Notes under the pieces: model-generated | Databases searched by the model: none | Seen by the model: only the letters and a program-made list of their open reading frames with translations | What the model was told of the DNA's origin: nothing | Origin: Bordetella parapertussis | Lineage (GTDB): Bacteria > Pseudomonadota > Gammaproteobacteria > Burkholderiales > Burkholderiaceae_A | Assembly: GCA_945901825.1 (NCBI GenBank) | Contig: CAMDMC010000006.1 | Coordinates: forward strand, 18,245-82,244 | Length of the DNA: 64,000 bases | Direction: 5' to 3' | Shown: piece by piece, positions 38,152-47,781 of the stretch | Numbering within the stretch: the first letter of the stretch is position 1 | Layout: every line of letters starts with the position of its first letter | Translations under genes and position numbers: made by a program

Positions 38152-38879
38152 TGAGTCTTGAAGGTTTAAACCTCAGCTCCCTGCTGCTTGTCCATGGTCT
38201 CCTGGGCGGGCTCACATGCCTTTTGGGCTTTGAGGCAGGCCGTTGGTTTGTGCGCAAAGAGATGCAGCACTGGCTCGGGGCGCGACGGGCGCGGCTTATT
38301 CTGGCGCGCTCGAGCCCATGGCGGCTCTTAGGCCTTTGCGCCTGTCTTGGTTTTTTCGTCCTCTTTGGCGAGCAACTTGGTCCAATTCAGGCAGTCGCCA
38401 TGGGGCTTTTCACTGGGCTGCTTAGCCTTGCAGCCATGATCGATCTTCGTAGTCGCCTGCTCCCCGATCGGCTCACCCTTGGACTCGTCGTGCTTGGTCT
38501 CTGCCTTGCTGGAGCTGGTGTTACGGTGAGCCTAACCGAAGCCCTGGTCGGTGGTCTTGTGGGCTACTTATTGCCCTGGGCTTTAGCTAAGGCCTCCGAC
38601 CGACGGCGGCGGTCGCGACTGGGCAAAGACGCCACCATGGAGCCAAGTATGGGACGAGGAGACTTCGCTCTCATCGCAGCCATTGGCAGCTGGCTTGGTT
38701 TTTCAAGCCTTGCCTTTGTCTTGCTCTTTGCAAGCCTTGGCATGCTGAGCCTTGCCCTCTGGGGCTTTTTGCGCAGGGGCTGGCGCCTGTCAACCGCGCT
38801 TCCTTTTGGACCCGCACTCTGCCTAGCCGCCATGCTCGTTGCACCGTTCTCCCCACTGGCGGGCCCTGCGGGCTTATGA
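38151..38879 (+). CDS. Short type IV prepilin peptidase (A24), methyltransferase part missing
   Basis: The 242-residue membrane protein carries both catalytic aspartate motifs of A24 aspartyl proteases: MIDLRSRLLPD (about residue 97) and MGRGDFALIAAIGSWLG (about residue 167). It lacks the N-terminal tetracysteine methyltransferase domain of PilD (normally about 280-290 residues). Neighbours coaE and zapD match the usual pilB-pilC-pilD-coaE-zapD locus, but pilB and pilC are absent. It may process type II or IV pseudopilins encoded elsewhere, or be a relic. Its start overlaps the CorC stop by 1 bp and its stop overlaps coaE by 4 bp. Confidence 0.82.
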   Translation: MSLEGLNLSSLLLVHGLLGGLTCLLGFEAGRWFVRKEMQHWLGARRARLILARSSPWRLLGLCACLGFFVLFGEQLGPIQAVAMGLFTGLLSLAAMIDLRSRLLPDRLTLGLVVLGLCLAGAGVTVSLTEALVGGLVGYLLPWALAKASDRRRRSRLGKDATMEPSMGRGDFALIAAIGSWLGFSSLAFVLLFASLGMLSLALWGFLRRGWRLSTALPFGPALCLAAMLVAPFSPLAGPAGL

Positions 38880-39550
38880 GCAATGCTCAAGCCAGCCCGG
38901 TGGTTGTGCTCACCGGCGGCCTTGGGTCGGGAAAATCAACCGCCGCCCACTGCTTTGTGGGGCTTGGCATCACGGTGGTTGATGCCGATGCCATCGTCCA
39001 TGAACTGACCGGTCCAGATGGTGCAGCACTGGCAAGTCTGAGGCTGCTGCTCGGTGAGGACTGTATGTCGCCTTCTGCCGGTCTTGATCGGGCCAGGGTT
39101 CGCCAGGCAGTCTTTGCAGATCCGGATCTGCGCAAGAGGCTCGAGGCGGTTCTTCATCCGATGGTTCAGGTGGTGGCCCGAGAGCAACTTGAACGGGCCA
39201 TGGGGCCCTATTGCCTTTATGTGGTGCCCCTTTGGGCTGAAACACGGGGTGGTCAGCCTCGGCCCGACTGGGTCTGGAAGGTTGTAGTGGTGGACATCGA
39301 CCAGGCCAGACAGAGGTCCAGGGTGTTGAAGCGAACGCCCATGTCCAACGAAACCCTTGAGGGCATGCTTGCAGCGCAGGCCAACCGAGATGAAAGGCTT
39401 GCGCTTGCCGACCATGTGATTAACAACAACTCGGACGAGGCAAGCCTTCTTGCGCAGGTGAAGAGGCTTCATGCGGAGCTGCTTCAAGGCTTAAACGAAA
39501 GGCCTACGACAAGCCACCTGCAGAGCAAACCACTGGCTGATCGGCCATAA
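38876..39550 (+). CDS. coaE: Dephospho-CoA kinase
   Basis: CoaE phosphorylates dephospho-CoA in the last step of coenzyme A synthesis. The 224-residue protein has the P-loop GGLGSGKST, the conserved VVDADAIVHELT, RVLKRTPMSNE and the VINNNSDEA segment near the C-terminus. It overlaps the prepilin peptidase by 4 bp (ATGA) and precedes zapD by 7 bp. Confidence 0.96.
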   Translation: MSNAQASPVVVLTGGLGSGKSTAAHCFVGLGITVVDADAIVHELTGPDGAALASLRLLLGEDCMSPSAGLDRARVRQAVFADPDLRKRLEAVLHPMVQVVAREQLERAMGPYCLYVVPLWAETRGGQPRPDWVWKVVVVDIDQARQRSRVLKRTPMSNETLEGMLAAQANRDERLALADHVINNNSDEASLLAQVKRLHAELLQGLNERPTTSHLQSKPLADRP

Positions 39551-39557
39551 TAAGGGC

Positions 39558-40406
39558 ATGTCCGATTCGCCTGGTTTACTTACAGACACCCGTCCTTTGC
39601 CTGCCGAGGATACGTTGGGCTGTCTCGAAGATACTGTCAGCGGCAACAGTCGCATCTTTGAGTTTCCTTGCAACGAGCGCATTCGTATTTTAATGCGTGT
39701 GGACTGCATGGCTCGTCGCATCCGGTATTTTTCCGAGAAGAGCTCGCAGTTCGAGCACGAGGCATGCCTGCATGCTTTGTTTGAGCTCTACGAGTTGCTC
39801 TCAAGCCGCGGAGACATTAAGAACGAACTGTTGCAAGAGCTTGACCGGCAACGCGCGCAGCTCAACCGGTTTATCGATCAACCGGGCGTTTCCAACGATA
39901 GGCTGCACGAGGTACTTGGTGAAATTGGTTCCTCGCATACCAGCCTGGCCGAAGTGCCCGTAAGGCTTGGTCCGCACCTTGCGGAGTTTGAATTTCTTCA
40001 AGGCCTCAAAGGACGCGTGGGCATTCCTGCGGGAAGCTGCCCTTTTGATCTTCCCAGCTATTTTGTCTGGCTGCATCGTCCGGTTCAGGTTCGTAAGGCA
40101 TCGCTTGATTCATGGGTTTCGCCTTTGGCGCCGCTCATGGATGCCACCGCACTCTGTCTGCGTATTCTTCGCGACGGTGCGGAACCTGCTAGCTACCAGG
40201 CCAACCAGGGTGTCTTTGAGCTTAATCCAGAGGGCCGGCTTGCCCGGCTGATTCGGGTCCGTATTCCACCAGACCCTGAGCTTGTCTGTGAAGTCAGTGC
40301 GAATAAATACGTCGTTGCCGTTCGGTTTCGGGCCCTCGATGAGCAGCTTCGGCCCAAACCCATCGAAGGCCGCGTTGACTTCGACCTCACTCTCTGCGAT
40401 TTTTAA
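39558..40406 (+). CDS. zapD: Cell division protein ZapD
   Basis: ZapD binds the FtsZ C-terminus and bundles protofilaments at the division ring; ftsZ is at 47782. The 282-residue protein shows the ZapD features: FEFPCNERIRILMRVD early, a helical segment FEHEACLHALFELYELLSSRGDIKNELLQELDRQ, then a beta-rich half with YFVWLHRP and a closing VDFDLTLCDF. The coaE-zapD pair is conserved. CATAAT overlaps the coaE stop 6 nt before the zapD start, so an internal promoter is possible. Confidence 0.95.
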   Translation: MSDSPGLLTDTRPLPAEDTLGCLEDTVSGNSRIFEFPCNERIRILMRVDCMARRIRYFSEKSSQFEHEACLHALFELYELLSSRGDIKNELLQELDRQRAQLNRFIDQPGVSNDRLHEVLGEIGSSHTSLAEVPVRLGPHLAEFEFLQGLKGRVGIPAGSCPFDLPSYFVWLHRPVQVRKASLDSWVSPLAPLMDATALCLRILRDGAEPASYQANQGVFELNPEGRLARLIRVRIPPDPELVCEVSANKYVVAVRFRALDEQLRPKPIEGRVDFDLTLCDF

Positions 40407-40425
40407 GGCCGCAAGCACCGTGGGC

Positions 40426-40845
40426 TTAGGCGCCCAAGGCTAGGGCTTCAATCACGGGCAGACTTGCGGGAAGAACTGGAAAGGGCAGCGGGCCTTGGGG
40501 CGATACCCAGAGAAGTTGTTGGCCTTCGCGTGCCAAAACGCGTTTATGGGGAGCGGCAGCCTGCCAGCGAGACACCTTAAAAAACCGCAATAAGACCTGG
40601 GCATGACTGTAGTCGTAGCTGAGCGATTCGAAGGGCTGGGCATCAAGCACCTCGATGCCAAGCTCCTCCCTTAGTTCACGCACAAGGGCCTGGGCCGCCG
40701 ACTCGCCGGGCTCGCACTTGCCTCCCGAAAACTCCCACCAGCCTGCATAGACTTTGCCTGCGGGCCTGCTTGCCATAAGCAGTCGACCCTGGTCATTTTC
40801 AATGAGGCCCACGGCAACCTCGGTACGCAGATCGGATTGGAGCAA
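40426..40845 (-). CDS. mutT: MutT-type 8-oxo-dGTP diphosphatase (Nudix)
   Basis: The 139-residue Nudix hydrolase has AVGLIENDQGRLLMASRPAGKVYAGWWEFSGGKCEPGES and the Nudix box helix ALVRELREELGIEV, matching MutT, which removes oxidised dGTP from the pool. Other Nudix substrates cannot be ruled out. It starts at TTG 40845, directly after the TAG stop of the ATPase gene (TAGTTG), so translation is probably coupled. It converges with zapD. Confidence 0.9.
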   Translation of the reverse strand: MLQSDLRTEVAVGLIENDQGRLLMASRPAGKVYAGWWEFSGGKCEPGESAAQALVRELREELGIEVLDAQPFESLSYDYSHAQVLLRFFKVSRWQAAAPHKRVLAREGQQLLWVSPQGPLPFPVLPASLPVIEALALGA

Positions 40846-41727
40846 CTACTGCGCCTGCTTACTTGCCGCCCAGTCCTTCGCAAAGGCAAGGGCAATACGA
40901 CCCGATCGCGAACCGCGCTCAAGGGCCCATTGCAAGGCGGGCTGCCGCGCCTGCTCAAGGGCCTCATCTGTGCCAAAGCCGTAGACCTCAAGCCAATGGG
41001 CAACGATGTCAAGGTAATCGTTCTGACTAAAACTATGAAAAGACACCCACAGGCCAAAGCGCTCGGAGAGGGCAATTTTCTCTTCAACTGCCTCGGCCGG
41101 ATGAATCTCGCCGTTGGAATCGTACTGGGTGCCAAGGTTGTCCTTCATCGACTCGGGCATAAGATGCCTACGGTTTGACGTGGCGTAGACCAACAGGTTT
41201 GAGGCCTGGGCGGCAAGCCCTCCATCAAGAACGGTTTTAAGTGCCTTGTAGCCCGGCTCCCCAGAATCAAACGAGAGGTCGTCACAAAAGACAATAAATT
41301 TTTGCGGAAGCCCTGCGACAAGCTCGGCGATCTGGGGCAGATCAACCAGGTCGACCTTATCGACCTCAATAAGCCTTAGGCCCTGCTCAGCAAACTCGGT
41401 AAGGCAGGCCCGTACCATCGACGATTTACCCGTGCCACGGGCGCCGGTAAGCAGAACGTTGTTAGCGGGCAGCCCTTGCACAAAACGGCGGGTGTTGTTC
41501 ACGCAACGCTCAAGCTGCACTGTGACATGCAGGAGATCATCAAGGGCGATTCGGGCAAAGGGCCCCACAGGCTGAAGGTAGCCGATGGATCCAAGTAGGC
41601 TTGAGCGACGCACCCATCGAAAGGCAAGCTGCGAGTCGAAGTTAACCGGCGCCGGTGGCTCGGGCAACAGGGCATCAAGCTTACGAATAAGGGCCTGCAG
41701 AGAGGCGTTAGGATCGGTAGTCGGCAT
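40846..41727 (-). CDS. DUF815-family AAA-type ATPase
   Basis: About 293 residues from ATG 41727 (or 297 from ATG 41739). It has a P-loop [16 protein letters not shown] (near residue 92), a Walker [12 protein letters not shown], and [11 protein letters not shown] as sensor-like motif, all typical of DUF815 ATPases. The family function is unknown. Its start overlaps the argJ stop by about 20-32 bp, and mutT follows without a gap. The argJ-ATPase-mutT order is common in Burkholderiales, but no shared pathway is obvious. Confidence 0.9.
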   Translation of the reverse strand: MPTTDPNASLQALIRKLDALLPEPPAPVNFDSQLAFRWVRRSSLLGSIGYLQPVGPFARIALDDLLHVTVQLERCVNNTRRFVQGLPANNVLLTGARGTGKSSMVRACLTEFAEQGLRLIEVDKVDLVDLPQIAELVAGLPQKFIVFCDDLSFDSGEPGYKALKTVLDGGLAAQASNLLVYATSNRRHLMPESMKDNLGTQYDSNGEIHPAEAVEEKIALSERFGLWVSFHSFSQNDYLDIVAHWLEVYGFGTDEALEQARQPALQWALERGSRSGRIALAFAKDWAASKQAQ

Positions 41728-42946
41728 TAATGGAAACATAGTCGTGGGAAAAGTCGCAGGTCCAGACGACTGCCTGGTGACTGCCCCGATGCAGATCGAT
41801 GCCGATGGTAATTTCTGGGCCTGCCATGGCGGCCTTGCCAGCCTCCTCGGTATAGGAGGCAGCCCGGCCGCCGTCTTGGGCAACCAATACGCCGTTGATA
41901 CGAAGTTCGAGGGTCTTAACATCAAGGCCTGGAACGCCGCTGTAGCCCACGGCGGCAAGAATGCGTCCAAGGTTTGGGTCACTTGCGAAAAACGCGGTCT
42001 TCACCAAGGGGGAATGGCCAATGGCATAGGCCACCTGCCGGGCCTCGTGGCGACTTTTTGCGCCCTGAACATCAATGGTGATGAACTTGGTTGCGCCCTC
42101 GCCATCGCGAACAATAGCCTGAGCCAGTTCCTGGCAAAGCCCAATAAAGGCCTGCTCAAAAACGGGCCAGTCGGCATCGCCTGGGGCAAGCCGAGCATGC
42201 TTTGCGCCAGTGGCCGCGCAGACCAGGGAGTCGTTGGTGGAGGTGTCTCCATCCACAGTAATGGCGTTAAACGAGAGGTCAGCGGCCTTGGATATAAGCG
42301 CCTGAAGGTCGGCCTGTGCGACGCCAAGGTCGGTGGCGATAAAGCCGAGCATCGTCGCCATGTTGGGACGGATCATGCCTGCGCCTTTTGAGATACCTGT
42401 TAGGCCCACGTCCTTGCCTTGAACCTGAATACGCCGCGAGGCCGCCTTGGGCTGGGTGTCGGTGGTCACGATGGCCTGGGCCGCCTCAAGCCATGCGCTG
42501 CCTGAACCCTCTGAACCCGCTGCAGACAATGCGGACACCGCCTGCTCGATACCCGAAGCCATTTTCTCCATGGGCAGGTGCTCAAGAATGACACCCGTTG
42601 AAAAAGGCAGAACCTGTTCCGCGCGAAGGCCAAGCGCTGAGGCAAGCCACTGGCAGGACTGTAGGGCATTGGCCATGCCCTGCTCGCCCGTCCCAGCATT
42701 GGCGCAGCCCGTGTTCACCAGCCAGGCCAGGGGGCCCGCATTTAAATGCTGACGGCAGACAACAACAGGCGCCGCACAGAATGCGTTCTGGGTAAAGACA
42801 CCCGCCATGGTGGTGGACGGGTCAAACTGAACAAGCAGCATGTCCAGGCGATTGGCCTTGCGAATGCCCGCACTGACCGGGGCAAGCCGCAGCCCTTTAA
42901 TGGCAACAAGGTCATCGGCCTTGGGATAGGGCAGGTTAACGGCCAT
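41708..42946 (-). CDS. argJ: Bifunctional glutamate N-acetyltransferase/amino-acid acetyltransferase
   Basis: ArgJ moves the acetyl group between ornithine and glutamate in the cyclic arginine pathway. The precursor cuts itself before a threonine to form alpha and beta chains; the site [13 protein letters not shown] is intact here, with the conserved [10 protein letters not shown]. The 412-residue protein starts [18 protein letters not shown], a family start, at ATG 42946. The frame continues upstream to 43333 within secA and is not coding there. It follows secA by 46 bp. Confidence 0.96.
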   Translation of the reverse strand: MAVNLPYPKADDLVAIKGLRLAPVSAGIRKANRLDMLLVQFDPSTTMAGVFTQNAFCAAPVVVCRQHLNAGPLAWLVNTGCANAGTGEQGMANALQSCQWLASALGLRAEQVLPFSTGVILEHLPMEKMASGIEQAVSALSAAGSEGSGSAWLEAAQAIVTTDTQPKAASRRIQVQGKDVGLTGISKGAGMIRPNMATMLGFIATDLGVAQADLQALISKAADLSFNAITVDGDTSTNDSLVCAATGAKHARLAPGDADWPVFEQAFIGLCQELAQAIVRDGEGATKFITIDVQGAKSRHEARQVAYAIGHSPLVKTAFFASDPNLGRILAAVGYSGVPGLDVKTLELRINGVLVAQDGGRAASYTEEAGKAAMAGPEITIGIDLHRGSHQAVVWTCDFSHDYVSINADYRS

Positions 42947-42992
42947 TGGTAGACATTGACGGGTGGGCCCTGGTAACGAAAGAAGGCCCCGC

Positions 42993-45821
42993 CTAGGCAA
43001 GCGCGCCGTGGCAGTGTTTAAACTTCTTGCCTGAGCCGCAGGGGCAGGGCTCATTGCGCCCGACCTTCGGCATGTCACGCCGAACGGTCTGTGCCTGATC
43101 GCTCGCGGCCGAGCCCGGCATCGACGACGGGGGTTGACCGGGGGCCTGGGCGAGGGCATTGGTCGACTGGCCCTGAGCTGCAATGGCAAACGTCTCGGGG
43201 TCGTCGGCAGAGAACGAGGCCTCGGGGTTAAATTCAGCATGGGTAGGGTTTGCAGCCTGGGCAAGGGCCAGGGCACGCGCGTTGGCAAGGCGGGCTGCCT
43301 CCTCGGCCTCTTCTTGCGACTGGACCTGAACATTCAAAAGCACCCGCGAGACCGAGTCGCGCACCCTTTCAAGAAGCTGCTCGAAAAGCGCGAACGACTC
43401 GCGCTTGTATTCCTGCTTGGGGTCTTTCTGGGCATAGCCGCGCAGATGAATTCCCTGACGCAGATGATCGAGGGCAGCCAGGTGCTCGCGCCAGCTCTGG
43501 TCAACTGTTTGAATAATGATGGAGCGTTCAAAATCGGCAAAGGGCTCGCGACCAACCCGCTTCCATTTTTCTTCATAGACACTGTTGGCCGCCTGAACGG
43601 CCAGGTCGGCAAGGCCCTGGTCGTCAAGCTCGTCTTGCTCATCGACCAGTTTTTTTAAATCGAGCACCACCCCAAACTGCTGGGTGAGCTCTTCTTGCAG
43701 GGGCTCAAGCGCCCACTGCTCTTCAATGCTGTTAACCGGCACATAGCGACGAACAAGTGCCTCAACGGCGCCTGCGCGAAGATCGCCAACCAGCTCCGAT
43801 GGGTCGCTGGCTTCAAGAACCTCGTTGCGCTGGGAGTAAATAATTTGACGCTGCTCGTTTGCTACATTGTCGTATTCCAAAAGCTGCTTACGAATATCGA
43901 AGTTGCGGTTCTCAACCTTGCGTTGGGCGCTTTCAATGGAGCGTGAGACCATGCCCGCCTCAATGGGCTCGCCCCGCGGCACGCCAAGCTTGTCCATAAT
44001 GGCCTTCATGCGATCGCCGGCAAAAATTCGCAGCAACGGGTCGTCCATGGCGAGGTAAAACCTTGAGGAGCCCGGGTCACCCTGACGGCCTGCCCGGCCT
44101 CGCAGTTGATTATCAATACGCCGTGACTCGTGGCGCTCGGTTCCAATTATGTGAAGGCCGCCTGCCGCAATCACCTGGTCGTGCAGAGACTGCCATTCCG
44201 ACCGCAGCGTTTCAGATTGTTGCTCGCGTGCGGCGGGGTCGAGTGAGGCGTCTTGGTCAAGCGTCTCGATCTGTTTTTCAACATTGCCGCCAAGAACAAT
44301 GTCGGTTCCACGACCCGCCATATTGGTGGCAATGGTGATCATTGCCGGTCGGCCGGCCTGGGCCACAATTTGAGCCTCGCGCTCGTGCTGCTTGGCATTG
44401 AGCACCTGATGGTCAAGGCCCGCCTTCTGAAGGGCCGCCGAGAGCAGTTCAGAATTCTCAATAGAGGTTGTACCCACCAAAATAGGCTGGCCCTTGGCAT
44501 GCCTGTCCTGAATGTCGGCCACGATGGCCTCGAATTTCTCTTCAACCGTTCGAAAAATCTGGTCTTGCAGGTCTTTTCGGACCATGGGCCGATGGGTGGG
44601 AACAATAACGGTCTCAAGGCTATAAATTTGTTGAAACTCAAAGGCCTCGGTATCGGCTGTGCCCGTCATGCCGCCAAGCTTGGCGTACATGCGAAAGTAA
44701 TTCTGAAAGGTAATGGAGGCCAGGGTCTGGTTTTCCGGCTCAATGCCCACCCCCTCTTTAGCCTCAACGGCCTGATGAAGGCCATCAGACCAACGCCTTC
44801 CAGCCATGAGGCGACCTGTGAATTCATCAACAATGACAACCTTGCCGTTCTGGACCACGTACTGCTGATCGCGAAAGTACAGGGTATGGGCCCGAAGGGC
44901 AGCCATGAGGTGATGCAACAGGCTTATGTTGGCAGAGTCGTAAAGGCTTGAGCCCTCGGCAAGCAGACCCATTTCACCAAGAAGCTGTTCAGCCTTCTCA
45001 AAGCCCGAGTCTGAAAGGTTAACCTGACGGCCTTTTTCGTCCAGAAAATAATCGCCCGGGCCGTCCTCAACGGGCTGACGGTTGAGCTGGGCAGGCATGC
45101 TGTTGAGCTTGAGGTAAAGGTCGGGGGAGTCGTCGGCATGGCCGGAAATAATGAGGGGCGTGCGGGCCTCGTCAATAAGAATGGAGTCCACCTCATCAAC
45201 GATGGCGTAGTTCAGCCCGCGCTGCACGCGGTTGGCTATTTCCGAGACCATGTTGTCGCGCAGGTAATCGAAGCCGAATTCGTTATTCGTGCCGTAGGTA
45301 ATGTCGCAGGCGTAGGCCGCCTGCTTAGCATCATGGTCAAGCTGCGAGAGGTTCATGCCGGTGGTGAGACCGAGAGCGGAATAAAGCCGCCCCATCCATT
45401 GCGCATCGCGGGCTGCAAGGTAGTCGTTCACGGTCACCACATGAACGCCCTTGCCTTCAAGCGCATTCAGGTAAGCCGCAAGGGTTGCCACCAGTGTCTT
45501 TCCCTCACCGGTGCGCATCTCAGAGATCTTGCCCTCGTGCAAAACCATGCCGCCCACCAGCTGGACATCGAAATGGCGCATACCCAGCACACGGCGGCCG
45601 GCCTCGCGGCAGACGGCAAAGGCTGGCACGAGCAGCTCTTCGAGCTTTTTGCCATCGGCCAGCTGCTGACGAAACTCTGCGGTCTTTGCCGTTAACTGCT
45701 CGTCAGAGAGGGCCTGCATGGCGGGCTCGAGGGCGTTGATGGCCGCCACGCGTGCCTGGTATTTTTTAAGCAGCCGGTCGTTCCGGCTTCCAAAAATGGA
45801 GGACAGTAATCGCGAAATCAT
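42993..45821 (-). CDS. secA: Preprotein translocase ATPase SecA
   Basis: SecA drives protein export through SecYEG. The 942-residue protein starts [21 protein letters not shown], as in homologues (ATG 45821). It has Walker [44 protein letters not shown] and the helicase motif [17 protein letters not shown]. The C-terminal zinc site [17 protein letters not shown] for SecB binding is complete. Between nucleotide-binding and tail regions is an Ala/Gln-rich linker. It is divergent from a DUF721 gene with only 17-26 bp between start codons. Confidence 0.98.
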   Translation of the reverse strand: MISRLLSSIFGSRNDRLLKKYQARVAAINALEPAMQALSDEQLTAKTAEFRQQLADGKKLEELLVPAFAVCREAGRRVLGMRHFDVQLVGGMVLHEGKISEMRTGEGKTLVATLAAYLNALEGKGVHVVTVNDYLAARDAQWMGRLYSALGLTTGMNLSQLDHDAKQAAYACDITYGTNNEFGFDYLRDNMVSEIANRVQRGLNYAIVDEVDSILIDEARTPLIISGHADDSPDLYLKLNSMPAQLNRQPVEDGPGDYFLDEKGRQVNLSDSGFEKAEQLLGEMGLLAEGSSLYDSANISLLHHLMAALRAHTLYFRDQQYVVQNGKVVIVDEFTGRLMAGRRWSDGLHQAVEAKEGVGIEPENQTLASITFQNYFRMYAKLGGMTGTADTEAFEFQQIYSLETVIVPTHRPMVRKDLQDQIFRTVEEKFEAIVADIQDRHAKGQPILVGTTSIENSELLSAALQKAGLDHQVLNAKQHEREAQIVAQAGRPAMITIATNMAGRGTDIVLGGNVEKQIETLDQDASLDPAAREQQSETLRSEWQSLHDQVIAAGGLHIIGTERHESRRIDNQLRGRAGRQGDPGSSRFYLAMDDPLLRIFAGDRMKAIMDKLGVPRGEPIEAGMVSRSIESAQRKVENRNFDIRKQLLEYDNVANEQRQIIYSQRNEVLEASDPSELVGDLRAGAVEALVRRYVPVNSIEEQWALEPLQEELTQQFGVVLDLKKLVDEQDELDDQGLADLAVQAANSVYEEKWKRVGREPFADFERSIIIQTVDQSWREHLAALDHLRQGIHLRGYAQKDPKQEYKRESFALFEQLLERVRDSVSRVLLNVQVQSQEEAEEAARLANARALALAQAANPTHAEFNPEASFSADDPETFAIAAQGQSTNALAQAPGQPPSSMPGSAASDQAQTVRRDMPKVGRNEPCPCGSGKKFKHCHGALA

Positions 45822-45838
45822 AAGCCGCTTAGGGTAGC

Positions 45839-46273
45839 ATGAGCCGCATGGCAACCCCGTTTCGAGACCTGGCCCAGCTTGCCACCTGCTCCCTGGCAAT
45901 CCACCGAAGCCTTGCCGAGCGCCATGCGCTTCGGCAGATGGTCACCGGCCTGCTTGCGGCCATTGGCCAGTCGGCACTTGACCGGCTTGTCGTCTCGGTT
46001 CAGCGTGACAATCCCGTTACAGGTATTCGTGGAACGGTTCTGCTGCTTGTTGTTGCCCACCACGCGGCCCAGTCGCGACTGCGGCTCTTTCTGCCGAGCC
46101 TGACGGAAAAGGTAAAGCTTGAGCAAAAAGGCTTTCAGTCGGTGCGAATTCGGGTCGGCATGCCGGGCGCCTTAAGCATGGCACCCACGGCCGGCCGCCG
46201 GCTTGCCCCTCGACCCCAACCGCCCGAGCAGGCACGCCAGAGGCTACGGGCCTTTTACTGCCAGGACCACTGA
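45839..46273 (+). CDS. DUF721 (DciA-like) protein
   Basis: The 144-residue protein (141 from ATG 45848) lies between lpxC and secA, where betaproteobacteria usually carry a DUF721 gene. It shows the hydrophobic, arginine-rich pattern of that family, with [21 protein letters not shown] in its middle. Some DUF721 proteins (DciA) load the replicative helicase DnaB; whether this one does is inference. It is encoded against the surrounding leftward genes and overlaps the lpxC 3' end by 19 bp. Confidence 0.8.
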   Translation: MSRMATPFRDLAQLATCSLAIHRSLAERHALRQMVTGLLAAIGQSALDRLVVSVQRDNPVTGIRGTVLLLVVAHHAAQSRLRLFLPSLTEKVKLEQKGFQSVRIRVGMPGALSMAPTAGRRLAPRPQPPEQARQRLRAFYCQDH

Positions 46274-47166
46274 CGCGCCCAGGCCGCAGGAGCGTCACTG
46301 AGCCGATCGAAGATCCGTTCCCGCCAGACATTTGTCTGCTGCGACAAGGCGCGAAGCAATTGGTTGTTAAGCGCGTGGCCAGACTTGTAAGCCGAGTAAT
46401 GGGCAAGAAGGGGCCGGCCAAGCAGATAAAGATCGCCAATGGCATCGAGGGCCTTGTGCATGGCAAATTCGTTGGTCTGACGAAGCCCACCTTTGTTCAG
46501 AATTCGACGGTCATCCATGACGATGGCGTTGCGCAGGCTGCCGCCTTGGGCAAGCCCCTTGGCGCGAAGATGATCGACATCGCGCATGAAGCCAAAGGTG
46601 CGGGCGCGCGCAATTTCATCTAAAAAAGAAGTCTGCGCAAAATCAAGCTCAACCTTCTGCCCGGTCTGGTCAATGGCAGGATGCTGAAAGTCAATGGAGA
46701 AGGACAGACGAAAGCCGAAGTAGGGCTCAAGGCGGGCGTATTTTTCGCCATCCCGCACCTCAATGGGGGCGGTCACTTCAACAAACCGCTTGGGCTGGTC
46801 CTGCTCGGCAATACCTGCCGAATGAATCAAGTAGACAAAGCTTGCGGCACTGCCGTCCATAATGGGAATCTCGGCCGCATTGACCCCAACCAAGACATTG
46901 TCAACGCCAAGACCCGAGAGGGCCGACATAAGGTGCTCCACCGTTGCCACACGCACTGCGCCACTTGAAAGTGTGGAGGCCATCTGGGTGTCGCCCACGG
47001 CGGCCGCATGGCTTGTGATGCGGTTGGGGGGCGGAAGGTCGGTTCGACAAAAGGTAATGCCCGAGTCGGCGGGCGCAGGCTCAAGCTGCAGCTCAACCGG
47101 GGCACCGCTGTGCAGACCGATGCCTTGAACGGCAACAGGTCGGCCCAGGGTGCGCTGGCGCAACAC
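46255..47166 (-). CDS. lpxC: UDP-3-O-acyl-N-acetylglucosamine deacetylase
   Basis: LpxC performs the committed step of lipid A synthesis. The 303-residue protein has the zinc-site histidine in [15 protein letters not shown], the PIMDGSA segment, and the second motif [16 protein letters not shown] with [16 protein letters not shown]. The start is GTG 47166 ([21 protein letters not shown]). It lies 25 bp after the peroxiredoxin gene at the distal end of the dcw cluster, a common betaproteobacterial order. Confidence 0.97.
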   Translation of the reverse strand: MLRQRTLGRPVAVQGIGLHSGAPVELQLEPAPADSGITFCRTDLPPPNRITSHAAAVGDTQMASTLSSGAVRVATVEHLMSALSGLGVDNVLVGVNAAEIPIMDGSAASFVYLIHSAGIAEQDQPKRFVEVTAPIEVRDGEKYARLEPYFGFRLSFSIDFQHPAIDQTGQKVELDFAQTSFLDEIARARTFGFMRDVDHLRAKGLAQGGSLRNAIVMDDRRILNKGGLRQTNEFAMHKALDAIGDLYLLGRPLLAHYSAYKSGHALNNQLLRALSQQTNVWRERIFDRLSDAPAAWARQWSWQ

Positions 47167-47191
47167 GACTTATTAACGACGCTTGAAAAAA

Positions 47192-47695
47192 CTACAGAAG
47201 CGCAAGCATGGCCTCGGCGCTGCTCACATCAAACTTGCCTGGCTCTTCCACGTGGAGGGCCTTGACCACGCCGTCTTTGACCAGCATGGCGTAGCGATTG
47301 GAGCGAATGCCCATGCCACGACCAGTGAGGTCAAGGGTTAAGTCGACGGCCTGAGAAAACTCGGCATTGCCATCACCAAGCATGCGGACCTTGCCCTTTG
47401 TACCAAGCTCGCGTCCCCACGAGCCCATAACAAAGGCGTCGTTGACCGAAACGCACCAGACCTCATCGACACCCTTGGTCTTTAAGGCGGCATGATGCTG
47501 AACATAGCCTGGCACGTGCTTGGCTGAACAGGTGGGCGTGTAAGCCCCGGGCAGGCCAAAAATAACAATGGTCTTGCCCTTCACCATGTCGGCGACCTGA
47601 AAGGCGTTTGGCCCCACGGCGCAGCCAGGGGTTTCTTCTTCAATAAACTCGTAAAGCGTGACATTGGGCAGTGCCTGCCCGACTTGGATGGTCAT
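47192..47695 (-). CDS. Prx5-type peroxiredoxin
   Basis: The 167-residue protein reduces peroxides through the peroxidatic cysteine in GLPGAYTPTCSAKHVPGY, the signature of the Prx5 (AhpC/TSA, PMP20-like) group. A second cysteine in EVWCVSVND could matter for recycling. It has no glutaredoxin domain. It lies between ftsZ and lpxC, as often in Burkholderiales. ATG 47695 has a GGAG site 8-9 nt before it, immediately after a strong hairpin. Confidence 0.93.
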   Translation of the reverse strand: MTIQVGQALPNVTLYEFIEEETPGCAVGPNAFQVADMVKGKTIVIFGLPGAYTPTCSAKHVPGYVQHHAALKTKGVDEVWCVSVNDAFVMGSWGRELGTKGKVRMLGDGNAEFSQAVDLTLDLTGRGMGIRSNRYAMLVKDGVVKALHVEEPGKFDVSSAEAMLALL

Positions 47696-47717
47696 GGTTT
47701 TTTCTCCAGAAAGAGGG

Positions 47718-47744
47718 TGCCTAGGCCAGGCAGTGGCCTAGGCA
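47718..47744 (-). terminator. Strong hairpin between ftsZ and the peroxiredoxin gene
   Basis: TGCCTAGGCC and GGCCTAGGCA form a perfect 10-bp stem with a 7-nt loop, 38 bp after the ftsZ stop. On the minus strand the stem is followed by CCCTCTTTCT rather than a clean T-run, so termination may be partial. It could lower expression of the downstream peroxiredoxin and lpxC or protect the ftsZ mRNA end. Confidence 0.5.
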
Positions 47745-47781
47745 TGGGTTGCATCTAAGAAGCGTAAGAGTAAACCAGTCT

